From Dendrophyllia cribrosa (Eukaryota > Cnidaria > Anthozoa > Scleractinia > Dendrophylliidae): a DNA stretch of 64,000 nucleotides. Of the stretch, positions 1 through 13,100 are shown one piece after another; within the stretch, counting starts at the first letter, position 1; the number at the start of each line of letters is the position of its first letter. Below the pieces are notes generated by a model. It ran no database searches. It was not told where the DNA came from and worked only from the letters and a program-made list of their open reading frames with translations. Both the position numbers and the translations under genes were made by a program. The DNA lies in NCBI GenBank assembly GCA_024195265.1, contig JAJLRJ010000003.1, positions 31,815,143 to 31,879,142 of the forward strand, written 5' to 3'.

Positions 1-145
1 CGGAATTGAACTGGTACTAGCTTGCAATGGAGGCTAATGCGGGGGAATATTATTAAAAATATTTGCATGTGAAAAGATTCCCCCGCATGAGTCTCGACTG
101 CAAGCTAGTACCAGTTCAATACCGAGAATACGAAAATGGTCTATT
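1..145. repeat. MITE family A, copy 1 (left end cut by window)
   Basis: An imperfect palindrome: the left arm GAACTGGTACTAGCTTGCA pairs with TGCAAGCTAGTACCAGTTC at about 98-116. The right end (ATACCGAGAATACG then GGTCTATT) matches the copy at 36071-36404, which shows that about 20 bases of the left arm lie outside the window. Confidence 0.7.
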
Positions 146-411
146 CATGCAAATGTTGAAAAAATATTTTGAAATAAATTTGGTGTGGTATTATAGTGAC
201 ACGATTTTCACATTCTAGTTATTTTATGGTGCGTTCAATTCACTCAGCCAAGTTACATTTCAAAAATATAACTACTAAATTACTCGAAACTTTACATTCA
301 ATACAATATATTTGATTGGTTTTGAGTGGTAACATTTTTTATTAAGGGGCCACTACTTTTAGAGTTTATAATTAACAAAGGACCGTTACTTTCGAAATTC
401 TACGGTATTGC

Positions 412-578
412 TTAAAGGGACACTGTCACGAGGGCGCATGCGCCAATTTTTTCGAAGTTTAGCCTAATTTTTCAATTTGAAGTGTCAATTCCAAAAATGG
501 CGTTTATGCCATTTTGAAATTGACACTTCGACTTGAAAAATTTAGGCTAAACTTTTTCTCGTGAAAGTATCCCTTTAA
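412..578. repeat. MITE with TTAAAGGGACACTGTCACGAG ends
   Basis: Short inverted-repeat element. TTAAAGGGACACTGTCACGA at the left pairs with the complement of TCGTGAAAGTATCCCTTTAA at the right, and the inner arms (about 455-486 and 505-552) pair too. The AAAGGGRCA end recurs at 21374-21764. Predicted to be non-coding. Confidence 0.65.
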
Positions 579-733
579 CGTGGCTAATTAATTCAATTAA
601 TTTTATGTGAATGTGATTGCAGCTTATGTCATACTTTATTTAAGCAACTGAACGAATGCAAACAAAAGAAAGTCACAAACAGGTGCTGCGGTTTACTGAC
701 AGTGTTGCTTTTGTCAAGGAAAACAAAACTTAC

Positions 734-1158
734 CCGAGCAGTAAATGTTGTCCAAGTCATAGGAATCTATACCCCAGGCATTCTTCATCAAGTCAATGAC
801 TTTAGAAACATTGCCAGACCCTCCAAGCAGTGCGCTATATACTCCACCATCCCAGGCGCCAACTCCCCCCGCATCAGTCGCGTACAGATTATTGCCATAT
901 GTGGTCAAGTCCACCGGATAAAGCAGTTCACTGGTAATAAACGGTCTGCTTTGATTGCTGTCCAAATCAATATAATAGACTTCCTGAGCGTTTATGTCGG
1001 TAAAATACAACCGACTTTGATTGTCAGAAATGTGATGCACAGTCAGTCCACTTGGATAGGAGTCTGCCGTCAAATCCAGAATAACGCGTTGATTTTTACC
1101 ATCCATGTCAGCTCGCTCTATTCGCGGCGGGTATCCGTTGCTAGCCCAGTAAAGGTGC
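734..1158 (-). CDS. exon 11: second half of YWTD propeller 2
   Basis: 425-bp exon, phase 2 in and phase 1 out, with HLYWASNGYPPRIERADMDG, RLYFTDINAQEVYYIDLDS and LYATDAGGVGAWDGGVYSAL. With exon 10 it makes a 273-residue propeller. The donor G|GTAAGT at 733-728 shows that coding sequence continues to the left; by analogy with exon 4 an EGF exon should follow, but none is visible in bases 1-733. Confidence 0.9.
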
Positions 1159-4100
1159 CTGAAGTTTTATTAAAATTATATTAACGGAGCTCCAGCGTTA
1201 TAGGCTTGCCTATATATTAATTCAAATCATCAGTTAAAAGAGGATAATAATTCTCAAAAGTGGAAACTACGTACCCCATGTCCCATGTTCTATGAAAAAA
1301 AGAGCTTCTCGGGCCCCGTTTACACGGGTCCGGACAAATTTTTGCACGGACGAATTTTGTTCCTAGACCACCTGTTTACATGGATCCGTGCAAATTCTGT
1401 TACAGATTGCAGTGGTGTTTACACGGAACTTGCACACTTAGCCGTTCAAAAATTGGTCCAGTTCCGCCGATCCCGTGTAAACGCAAGGTGGAACCGTGCA
1501 AGTTTTTGTCCGTGCAAAAATTTGTCCGGACCCGTGTAAACGGGGCCTCGCTTTCTTCATATTTTCACAGGTTTAATGATAACTAGAGTGTCATGCACAC
1601 GTGCGCACGTGCAACTAAACAAAAGTATACAACTATCTTTATACTTCTCTTTATGAAAACGTTTTTAAAAACGGGTGTTAGTATATTATTACACAAAGGA
1701 CGTTAGCAAAATATAGAACAACATTTGTCACATAGAAAATCAAACTAGTAAACATGGTAAAAGATATGAAAAAGATATTCATCAGAAATCTTTATTTATT
1801 ATCTTCTGAAGATGGGAAAAAAATTTGCCCTGACTTTGTCATAATAATGAAAAGCCTTTTGATATACTTGGAACGCATTCTTCAAAACTCTTTTCTCTTA
1901 ACTGTTTTTGCAATGTTTCGTAAAAGCCACTGAAAGGATTTATTGATAAAGCAATTTCTAGAACAAACGTGAGTTGCTTTACTTCTTGAATCACTTATTT
2001 ATAATTAAATTTCAACTAGTCAATCCTTATTACAACTCAGGTAACTTACTCGTGATCACGGTCGTCAGTGATCGTGTTGCAATATTATTAAGGCCGGCAC
2101 ACACAAGGCTACCATCTGGGGGGGGGGGGTGTACTCCCAATTTATGAGCTATACGGGGATGCTCCGCCCGAGAGGGCTACCCTTTTTAAGCTGGGGGTAT
2201 ATATAAAAGAGTAGGGATTTCACGAGTTAAAGTCAGTAGAAAAGGGTAGGGAAAACTGCCATTAAGGTCGCACCGACGTAACGGCTAATTATACTTATAT
2301 TAGTCACGCTTCTTTCTTCGTTTCTTTTTCCTTTGTCATTAAAACATGTATCGGAGATGTAACTCAGGGATGAAAGTCAACTAGTTATGTGAAAGGGTTA
2401 CCATTTCTGTCAAAAACGGTATATAAAACGGTACTAAGGATTTGGATCTCGGGGCGGAGCATCCTCGTACATTGAAGTTATATTTTTGTCCACATCTTGT
2501 TGCCAATACAGCATTCTTAAGGTTACAGTGTACCTTCGGTGGTGTCTCCAGTATAACAGCTCTAGTGTCTTAAGATTACACTTAATATACCTAAACCCAG
2601 ATATCAAATTAAAGCTTATAGAGCTGGCTATCTAAATATGGAAACCATTTGGTAATAAAATGAATTGTCAAATTTTTTTACGACGTCTAAATTCGAACGT
2701 CCGAATCAGCTTTAAAACGCTATAACTCAAAGCGATTATTGTATTTTGCTAATTTGATTTGTTCTCGGATTTCCGGACACTAAGCGCTAAAATTTCCCAT
2801 ATTCAATAGCAGTGAAAAGTTACAGAATATTTTCGAAAAAGGGAGAAAAAAAATTGGAGTGATCGCACGGAAATGGCTCTTGACGAAAACGTTTTCGGAA
2901 ATAAGAAATTCGCCGACACATTTTTGTTGATTATATGTTAGCCTAGCTTCTGTCCAAATTTGAGGAAAATCGAACAAATTCCCTTTGAGTTGTAGCTCTT
3001 TAAAGTGTCCCCTACAAGCGAAAAATTAACTTTGAGAAAACAGCGTTAAAAAAAACATATTGCTTCATAAACAAACTCCGCCCACAAAAGTTATACCGTC
3101 ATTTCTCCGTCAATTTTCACTATTTTTCGATAATTTTTTTTTGGATGAAAGTTCATTCTGTAAACTTTATTTTGACTCCAAAAAAAAATTTCAATAAATT
3201 TTCGATCTGAAGGTACACTGTAACCTTAATAACAGGCATTGTGAAGCATATTGATTTTCCAAATGACTGAAGTGTATTTACCTCTAGGGCAAAAATAAAT
3301 TATCTTTTGGATCCTGTAATGCTACGTAATTTCATTTCATTTCGCAAGCTGGATTTTCTCTATTTAAAAAGTTGAATTGGGGAGCACACTCGCTTCGGTT
3401 GATTTTTACTTGTTTTATGCTTACAAATAGGTAAATTCAGTCATCACTCTCCTTTAACAACTGCACGGAAGGATATGATCTCCTTGATTTCCCTGATTGA
3501 GAGACTCACCCGTTTTTGAGATCCAGAGCTAAACCCTCCGGCCAAGGTGTGGAAATCAAAGTGGTATGATGCATCCCATTTAAGGCGGCAACATCGATCT
3601 TATATCTGGAAGAGTCTGTGAAATAGATGTTACGATTGATGCAGTCAATCGCCAATCGGTTTGGGTAGTACACACCGTTGATAACAGTCTCATCTCCGGT
3701 TCCATCCAAAGAGGACCTTCGTATGATTCCCGGAAAGGACTCAGCATAATATATAAGTTTGTCAATAGGATCAAAGCCAACAGCAGTAAGGCCACGGAGA
3801 TGGTCGATAGGGAGCGGGGCGGCGCGGTGGGGATCGGCTTCCAAGTCAACTTGATACAAAACACTCCTCGTATACTCTGCAATCAGCAGGCTCTTCTTGC
3901 TGTCTGTTGATAAAAAGAAAAGTCAAAGAAAATTACATCAGACAGTGGGAGATCCAGATTCCATTGTAAAAGGGAGGAGGAGGGGGGATAGTGAGATAGC
4001 AAGGAGGGGAGAGGCTGGAGGGGGAGGGGGAGGGGGAGGGGGAGGGGGAGGGGGAGGGGGAGGGGGAGGGGGAGGGGGAGGGGGAGGGGGAGGGGGAGGG

Positions 4101-7100
4101 GGAGGGGGAGGGGGAGGGGGAGGGGGAGGGGGAGGGGGAGGGGGAGAGGCAGACCTATCTGGATCTGCCATTATCGGGTGTTTGAAATCAGTCAATTGAA
4201 ACCTGAAAATAATCGTTTCCTAAAATAGAAAAACAACAAATGGATAGCAATAATGGACCACGAAAGAGTATGGTTGGTATTTTCCCAGTACAGTAAAAAA
4301 ACCCTAAAAAACATTTGCACGTGTTACTGAACGCAGAAAAGAAATGTCTGTAACGGAGGACACTAAGTGCCATTCAGGAAACGTTTTTTTTCAAATTCTC
4401 ATAAACACAAAAATCAAAATAACACAGTCCCTTTGTACTGATAACACAATGACAGACACAATTGTCGAAAAAGCTATCAAATTAGAGGTGGAACTCCGCT
4501 GAACTTACCTTTTATATGTGGATACGTGTGTACAGACTTGACCTCTAGTACGTCTAAGCCAAGATTCGAACGTGGTCAACCATTTGGACAGAAGCAAGTC
4601 AAGTACATTATTTTCTTAGATGTACATGTATAAAGCATTAGAGAGGTCAGGCCTGGACACAATACTTATTTTCACAAAAAAAGTAATTTCTGATCTTCAT
4701 TTCAAGAACAGTCACCGATGAAAGTGAATCCTGAGCGATGTTTTAAACAGTTAGGGATATAGAAGCATGCGAACTGCTCTGTGTGCCCTTAAATATATAG
4801 ATATATATGCGTACCATAAGCTGGTAAAGCGCTGTCGTTTGCTTGGCAAATTACACTGGCATCTTCTCGATGAGAGCAGTCATGATTTCCCCATCCGCCA
4901 TGTTTGCAGTCTTCAATATTTGATTCATTCCCCAGGCAAGCTAAGCTGTCCAGCCAAATCTCTCCAGAACCTCCTCCATACGCTCCGTAAATCGGGGCGG
5001 CAAGAGCACCACTGTAATTCAACATGCGACAAACGACGGCAGCTTCCTTAAGGTCCCACTGATCGTCACATATGGTGCCCCATTCACCTTTTTGTTCACC
5101 TCCATGTTCCCCTACGTGGAAGATCTCTACCCTGCCTTCGTTCGGACTTGTTCCATCCACCAAACGAATTTTCTGATCTGGTATTAGCAAAACAACACAA
5201 GCATCAGAATTATCAAATTTGAACATTAGACGGGACTGTGAATAAAGCGACCGGTAGTGTTTGCAAGTATTTATAAATATCGACAAGGTCTTTACCAAAA
5301 ATTCACAAGCAGGTGCATGCACAAATCAAAAGCCCATTTAGCGATAGATTCCTCACGTTTAATCAATTAGGTTCCTTGAAAGGCCTCATTGCCTGCTGTT
5401 AGAGCGCTGGACTTGTAATCTGAAGGTCCTGGAGGCAGGTCCTCCAACTCGAACACCTCATGGATTGGAAACTGGTCGTCCAAAGCAGAGTCCACGCTAT
5501 AATTTAATTCGCAACTGATCGACCTTCTACCAGTTGCGCGTTTTTAAATATTTATGTTCAGTTTAGAATGTAGCATGATTCTCAGACTGTCCGAGGTCAA
5601 TCGCACTCATGCACTCCCTCTTTTCCCCGTCTGATTTTTTGGCTTTGTTTGAGAGCTTGTTCTTGACGTCATCTGACCGCTGAATATCTTCACTAATCAT
5701 AGTGGTTGTTAGGTGTTATTTTCTTCTCCATCAGAAACTTCAAGAATAAACGTATACTGATTGGTGGAAATATTCAACGGAAAGATGACGTCAAGAACAA
5801 GCCTTCAACCAAAGGACATCGGACGGGGAGAGGAGTGAGTGAGTGCAAGTGACCTCGGACCATCTGAGAATCAACCAAAGGACATCAGACAGGGAGAGGC
5901 GTGAGTGAGTGCAAGTGACCTCGGACCATCTGAGAAGCAACCAAAGGACTTTAGACAGGGAGAGGAGTGAGTGAGTGAAAAAGCCTCGGACCATCTGAGA
6001 ATCAACGAAAGGACATCAGACAGAGAGAGGTTTGAGTGAGTGCAAGTGACCTCGGACCATCTGAGAAGCAACCAAAGGCCTTTAGACAGGGAGAGGAGTG
6101 AGTGAGTGAAAAAGCCTCGGACCATCTGAGAATCAACGAAAGGACATCAGACAGAGAGAGGTTTGAGTGAGTGCAAGTGACCTCGGACCATCTGAGAATC
6201 AACCAAAGGACATCAGACAGGGAGAGGAGTGAGTGAGTGCAAGTGACCTCGGACCATCTGAGAATCAACCAAAGGACATCAGATAGGGAGAGAAGTGAGT
6301 GAGTGCAAGCAAACTCGGACCATCTGAGAACCAACCAAAGGACATCAGATGGGGGAGAGAAGTGAGTGAGTGCAAGCAACCTCGGACCATCTGAGAATCA
6401 ACCAAAGGACATCAGATGGGGGAGAGAAGTGAGTGAGTGCAAACAATCCCGGACCATCTGAGAATCAACCAAAGGACATCAGATGAGAAGATAAGTGAGT
6501 GAGTGCAAGTGACCTTGGAACATCTGAGAATCAGGTTATTTGTAATGTTGCTTTCTTCTATTTAACGTTAACGTTTCCTTGCGAGATACATTAACACTGT
6601 GTGTTTGGGAGTCTTTTTATAACATAATTATATATAATATAACTTGTATTAGATCTGTTTCGCCAATTCAATCTCAGCTGACAGTCACAGGTAGTGTAGC
6701 AGCTCTCAGAAACCTCTATTTTCATTGGCCTTGTAAAACACAGCTGCTATTGTTTTTAGGGCTAGGGTCCATTGTTGTGTTGTTTGTTCTATTGTTCTCT
6801 CGAAGGGTATCGAACCAACGGTGTGAGACCTTACGAGAGCTGCTAAAACGGCCACTAAGTTTATCTTGTACAGCTGCACTGTATTTGCTATGAATTTGTA
6901 ATTGAAACATTACCTGGAATCACAATTGGATTAGGAATACAGTACACTCCAACGTCGTTGTAATGACTGCACACCCGATAGTGATTTCCCCAACCTCCAT
7001 GGGCACATTCGACTAATGAGGTTTCATTTCCTGAGCAATGGATGTTATCCATCCATATCTCAAGGCTAAAATCATATCCATAAAATCCGCAGCATTCCGT

Positions 7101-10100
7101 TGACCAAGCGCCTCTATAGCCCAGCATCCTGCAAACTATATGTGCATCCTGTATGTCCCAATTGTTGTCGCAGATTGTGCCCCAAGTACCATTGTAGTTG
7201 ACTTCAACGCGGCCATTATTCTCGCGGGTACCACCCCCCAATCGAACAGTGATATCTGTGAGTGAATAGAGCAGTTTTCAATTGACTGTCGAAAGTAATT
7301 ACACAATTGCTTTGGTTTTGCATTGCTACGCTTTGTGATTGGCTAAAAAATCTCGCGCCACTTTTTCGACCAATCAGAAGTAAAACCAAAACCAATCGTG
7401 ACTTGCTCGCACGCGTTTTCCCGCGCTTGGCGCCCGCGACATGTGATTGCTTCGAGCTCTGATTGGTTCATTGGATTGTTTACGACTGCTGTGATTGGTC
7501 AGAGTAATTACTTTGGTTTTGGTTTTACGACACTCAATTGAAAACTGCTCTATAAGCAAAAGCAAGTTCAGCAGGAATGCTGTAAAAGAAAACTAGACAA
7601 CTGGTAATGATACAAAAAAATTAAAAAAAAATCGCACAAAAAGTGATAAGTTAGTATACACTACAACAAATTAATATTAAAACTACAAAAAAGGAATATT
7701 CCACCGGTTAATAAACACGCGACCCATCGCATTACATTCCAGACGGTAAAACTTGAGTTTGGTGGACGTCAATCAAAAGAAAGCCGTTACCATTATTTTT
7801 AAAATTCCGACTGGATTTCGAACAATTTTACCAAAAAGAAATAGTAAAAATTTAAAACAACCAAATTCGATGTCAATTACAGTTTTAAAGGGAAGATCTT
7901 TTTAACGTACTATTTTCGAATTGCCTATAATACACTTTGTTTGTCCCCCAAATTTTGCATAAACTATTGTTTGTAAATGCTCTTGGGAGGGCCGCATATT
8001 CCCAAAAGAATTTCAAAACAATAGTTTATGCAAAATTTGGGGGCAAACAAAGTGTATTATGTGCAATATTATTCGAAAATAGCCAGAAATGGGCTTGTGA
8101 AGACTGACCTTGTTAAACTTTGATCAGTTTATCTAGCGTGGTGATTTTAAGCGTCATGGAAACATGTACAACCGCTTGAGCTGGCGAATTCGGGAGTTCA
8201 TGCGTTGGATAATTTGTTTCATGACTCTTATTTTTTTTACAGCGGTTAGCAATAACACGCGACCCACGACCTTCAAACGCGGCGGATAAAGTTGAGTTTT
8301 AGTGGACGTCAATCAAAGAAAAGTCGTTAAAATTAATTATTTTAGATTCTAACAGGGGAAAAATTTCCGTATAACCCCATACATTTATTATGCATGCATA
8401 TTTCATTAATTATGTATGCGCGCTACGACTCAGAGATATATATATATTTTAGCAACTACTGGGATTTGCAGTCTGTCCATTTGAATTGAATTGTTTTCTT
8501 AAACAATGGCAATTCTCGCGTGTATTGAATATATGCATCTCTAATCGCTACTTACTTCAACAATAAAAATGGATTTAGTTGCGTCGTTTCGTTTTTTTTC
8601 TTTCCTCCCGCTTTCTCCTCCCTATCATCTCCGTTCCACTTTCCCCAGTCTTTTCTCTTCTCATTTTCTCGACCCAGTTTTCTTCTCGGTTTCCTTTTTA
8701 CCTTTTTATTTCGGCGGCACCGTATCTCGAACCGTGACCCCTTGATCACGTCTGGATTATTAGTCCATGTGCTATTCTACTACACCACAAAAGCTCGTTG
8801 AAAGTTACCGACCAATAACTACATTTTATTCACATGTTCTATGTTAATTACTAAAAATCTACATAACAATTTAACCCCAACTCCCATGGCACTTTACACG
8901 TAGGAATCCTTGTCATGTCTTTGCTATTGGTTAACTGTAAGAATAAAAAGCAACATATTCCAATGCAAATTTCTCTCACTGAGTCGTCCTTCAGTTTCCT
9001 TTCGACTTTCTGCCGTGTTTTTATTATTATTATCATTACGTTATGTCAACCGTCTTCGTCTCCGTCTACGTCTTCGTCTGTCCCTTCGTGTGCGTCCTCT
9101 CGTCCTCTTGTCAAGTTGAATTGGTTTTCGTTGTGTTTTCTATTACAAGATCACGAACGGTGCATAGATTGGTGCAAGGAACAGAACCTACTCGCGTCGG
9201 CCGTGAAGTGTCCTAGGCCTGATTGCTGCTAAGCACTAAGCTGGACGAAACGCGCGAAATCGCGAGACGGGTTTGAGTGGCGATGCTCGAAGAGACATTG
9301 CAATGGCATGGCATCACTGCGCCAGAACTCATGGTTTTCTAGTAGCAAGCTTCCCATTAAAAAAATATTAGCCCTAACTTACGCTTGGGCGCACAAATAT
9401 ACCGTTAATCAAGCAGTGCATGAGACCTCGCAAGACGATAGGACCACGTCTACAGAAACGGTGATAGAATAGTAGAGCGCAGGGATAAAGAAACTCTTTT
9501 GCCAATTATACGCGCTCACATATTGCCAGGAACCCGCGTGATGAGTGACAAGTGGAGAGCTTATGATTGCCTACAGGACGAGGGCTATCAACATCTCACA
9601 GTTAACCACGGCCTAAACTTCGCAGACCCAGACACCGGTGCTCACACGCAGGGCATCAAGAATACATGGTGGGGAGTAAAGCGAGGTCTGCCCCGTACAT
9701 GAACATCCAAAGATCTCTTCGAGATCAGGAGTTTTTGTGGCGTAAGCATTATGGAGAGGATCCCTTTGGAAACATCATCAAGCATATCGCTGAACTTTAC
9801 GAGGTGTACAAAGACCCATAAAGTGTTCCGCGTAACAATCTATGCACCATTCGTGATCTTCTTTCGTGAAATCAATAATACACCAAGTAAAGATTCAACA
9901 CATCGCATCACAAGGTGGAAAACGGAAAAAAAATCACCACAACAACATCAACGGTGAGTTTCAATTTATTTTTCTCTGGTCTATTAATCGACGCAGTTTC
10001 CCTAACTCTCATTTAAAAGCTAACCTTTCTCGCCAAACTCTACGTTTTTAATTTTTCATTCGCGCTACAACTCGAAAAACACGAAAAACGGCGCATTTTC

Positions 10101-13100
10101 TTCGACAAATTTGGATGAAAATGCTCATTTTAGACATAATTTGAAAAAGACAGAAAAAAAATGAAAAATAACCTGTATAATGTATGCTATTCCCAAAGGC
10201 AGTCTATTGTTTTCTCTATTGTTCTCTTTTATAATAGTGCGTATGCATAATTAATGTATGAGGTTATACGGAAATCTTGCCCTAACAGGATTTCAAGCAA
10301 ACAGAGCTAATAGATCGACAATTTTAACCGCTAAGAGAAGGAAAAACTTAATCAAAATTGATTTCCAAGCTAAGGCAGTTTAAACAAAAAGGAAAGCTGC
10401 CGTTTGCAGAAACCGTATTTTTAGAATAAAATTTTAAATTTCACTGCACGTGATAATTTGCAACTCAGTGATGCATGATGAATAGAGAATGGCTCACAAC
10501 TGCCGGAGCTTAACCCGGTTTGTGTACCATGAAGCGACTGAGAGTGTTACTTCTCTTTCCTGGATGGGATGCTAGTTCATCGCAAGGTTATTTCCCAGCA
10601 TTATGTCGCCGGTACCCATTTAAACGCCTGATTAGAGAGACAACGTGGAGGAAAGTTTCTTTTGTATAGGTAATCATACGGTTTCGAGTTCAATTTGGGA
10701 TTAATTTGCACGAGTGAGTTTTTAAGCGGCGAGTGCAATTTGAGCTTTTTGAAAAACTTACAAGTGCAAATTAATCCCAAATTGAACGAGTAAATCGTAT
10801 GATCACTTATTAATAATTATACATGAAAAAATTTGCATCCATTTTTGTTTGGAAATTTTTTTTTGGCAAAAATGTTTTTTTGGAAATTTTTTTTCTTCTT
10901 TTTTTGGCCAAAAAAAAAGAAAACAAATCTTTCGATTTGTAATTTGCACTGGTGTTACACTTTTTGCGCCGGTGTTACACGTTTTGCACTGGTGTTACAC
11001 TTGAACTGCACTGTTCTTAGCCAATCAGAATCGAGTAATTTTTTCATGTATATTATTACGAAGTTAAGGAAACAACACGACGGCAGAGACCACTGGCTCC
11101 AACCACCAACCTTCAGGGCCCGGTTGTTCGAAAGCCGATTAACGCTAATCCCGGATTAAAAGTTAACCGAGGATTTCATTTCTCTGTTTAAAAGTATTTT
11201 CAAAAGGTCATTTGTAGCTAGTGGTGAAGACAAGTTAGGTTGTTAAGTTAAGTTGTTTAACTGGATTCAAAATTGACGCTAATCCTGGGTAAGCTTAATC
11301 GTGCTTTGAACAATCCGGCCCAGGTTGAAAGTCCGACACACTAACCACTAGACCACCGCGCCTCCACAAAATTTAAAAGGAAGCCGAAAATGACTTATAA
11401 AAGAAGCTGCGAGAAACTAAAAATCGCCATTACGCGCATAATCCAGAAGACACGGAATTTTAAAATTTGTTTATAATGGAAACGTCACGTTTCATAAATG
11501 GATACCTATGATATGAAAAGAATGGATGCGTTTGTTCAATATTCGCTTTTGTCTTCCTCAATTCCTAATGTCTGCTGTCTAAACATGCCCCTGAATCGGT
11601 CAGTTCGTTAGTACTCAGAAAGACTGGAAAGATTCAGTTTTCTTAAATGCTTTTTAGGCATTTTTTAAAGCTAATAAAATGCTTACTTGCTGGAGGCCCC
11701 ACTGTTGGCGGAGGAGTAACTGAAAGAAACAGAAAACAAAATATCCATTGGCTATCACGTATATATTGTGATTTCATAACCGAGCTTGACAAATTTACTA
11801 TGGATTTCACATTTTTTAAAAATATTGTATTGTGATTGATTTATGCAGGTATAATAAGGAAAAAGGTTGATAGATAAGTAGACATCTCGATCAAGACTTT
11901 CAGCCGGCATAAGAGCCAGCCTGGGGTCAAATGCATCAGGAGTCAAATGCATCGCTATGTTTGGGAACGCTTTATTGTTTTGTCTGTCCTCACAAACTAT
12001 TATTTTATCACCATTAAGGAACGGGGATGATGGATTTGTCTTGATACGTCGTTTGCTTGTACATTGAAATGGTTATAATCTATTAAAACGTTAACTGGGC
12101 ACATACCGTGAGCTCTGTCACATTGATGCCTTGGTGATAAGAAATAATTTCATCAGGTATAGATATTGCGTATTTTAATAAAATACAAATTTGAAAAACA
12201 GAATAAAATTGGCTTCAGTGATTCCGGCAACGGGACAGCCAAAAAAAGGGACACGAGGAAACTTGTTTGTCATATCTACGCGTCTACTTTAAAAAGGTGC
12301 GCCGTACGTTCGTTCAAGAAGCATTGAACAAAACGGCCATGTCAAAATGGTTTCTTTCATAACATACCGGTGGGAGCAACAGAATCATTCTTGCATACAA
12401 CACCGACATCTTCGTAGTGTCCACAGTTATTGATACCCCATCCTCGGTGCCTACACTCCATCAAGGAATTCTCATCACCTCGGCACTTTAAGTTGTCAAG
12501 CCATATGTTCACATCATCACTGACAACGTCATAAGCAAATGTAGCATAAAAGTATCTTTCTGCTCCGCTGTGATTAAGCATTCGGCACACAACTTCGGCG
12601 TCTCGAAGGTCAAAATGGTCATCGCAAATTGTTCCCCAGTTTCCACTGAGCCTGACTTCCACTCGTCCTTCCAAAACAGACTGATTGTTGCCTTTCATTA
12701 GACGAATTTCGATGTCTATTTTGAGAGAAAAAATCATTACACCGCAAAAAAAAAAAAATACGTAAAGAGATTTAGTCTATCAAATTTTAAGTGGATGGTG
12801 AGGCGACAATATTTATATGTTAGGTATGTAGCCATTGCCAAGTTTTGAACGGTTCTCGACCAGCTGAGATAAAAAACTGTTTTAAAACCGTTAGAAATGG
12901 TCCAACCTTGTTGTTAGAAAGTAACTTTTAGATCCCTCTTCGTAGACATTAAACATTTTATATTCAGAAGAAAAAATGTACTGTATTTTTAACATACCTG
13001 GAATAGGAGGTTTTGTTGTTGGCGCAGAAGCTGTAACAATAAACAAAAAAGGTTTGACTTTGGTCTTATTTGTCACCATTTACGGTAAGCTCTATCTAAT

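Larger units (their letters stand above)
1159..3509 (-). other. intron 10 content
   Basis: Intron of the receptor gene. It contains the MITE at 1312-1547, the G-run element at 2118-2474 and the inverted-repeat element at 2519-3229. Bases 1548-2117 show nothing recognisable. Confidence 0.6.
5178..6913 (-). other. intron 8 content
   Basis: Intron between SRCR 2 and SRCR 3. It holds a tRNA-like fragment near 5380-5460, a MITE at 5655-5802 and a 66-bp minisatellite at 5806-6535. Bases 6536-6913 show nothing recognisable. Confidence 0.6.
8357..10281 (+). mobile_element. Merlin-superfamily DNA transposon, decayed
   Basis: A 1925-bp element with imperfect terminal inverted repeats of about 50 bp beginning GGAAAAATTTCCGTATAACC (left) and, on the complement, GGCAAGATTTCCGTATAACC (right). 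It is flanked by a perfect 8-bp target duplication, CTAACAGG, at 8349-8356 and 10282-10289. Ends starting GG, 8-9 bp duplications and an ISXO2/IS1016-type transposase are known Merlin traits. The internal transposase is broken, so it is non-autonomous now. It sits inside an intron of the receptor gene. Confidence 0.88.
7256..11686 (-). other. intron 7 content
   Basis: Long intron holding a MITE at 7268-7551, a palindrome at 7921-8066, the whole Merlin element at 8357-10281, a palindrome at 10672-10804 and a MITE-interrupted SINE at about 11080-11365. A diverged direct repeat (CACGCGACCCA then GTGGACGTCAATCAAA) occurs near 7716-7780 and 8256-8325. Confidence 0.6.

Noticed and set aside
3897..4199. 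Poly-Gly and poly-Pro open frames
   Set aside because: They arise from the (GGGGGA)n tract in an intron.
5791..6379. Overlapping Ser/Leu-rich frames on the minus strand
   Set aside because: They follow the 66-bp (22-codon) minisatellite.
12081..12125. Possible extra microexon near GAGCTCACG|GTATGTG
   Set aside because: The piece between acceptor-like and donor-like sites would be 8 or 23 bp and does not keep the phase 1 frame.
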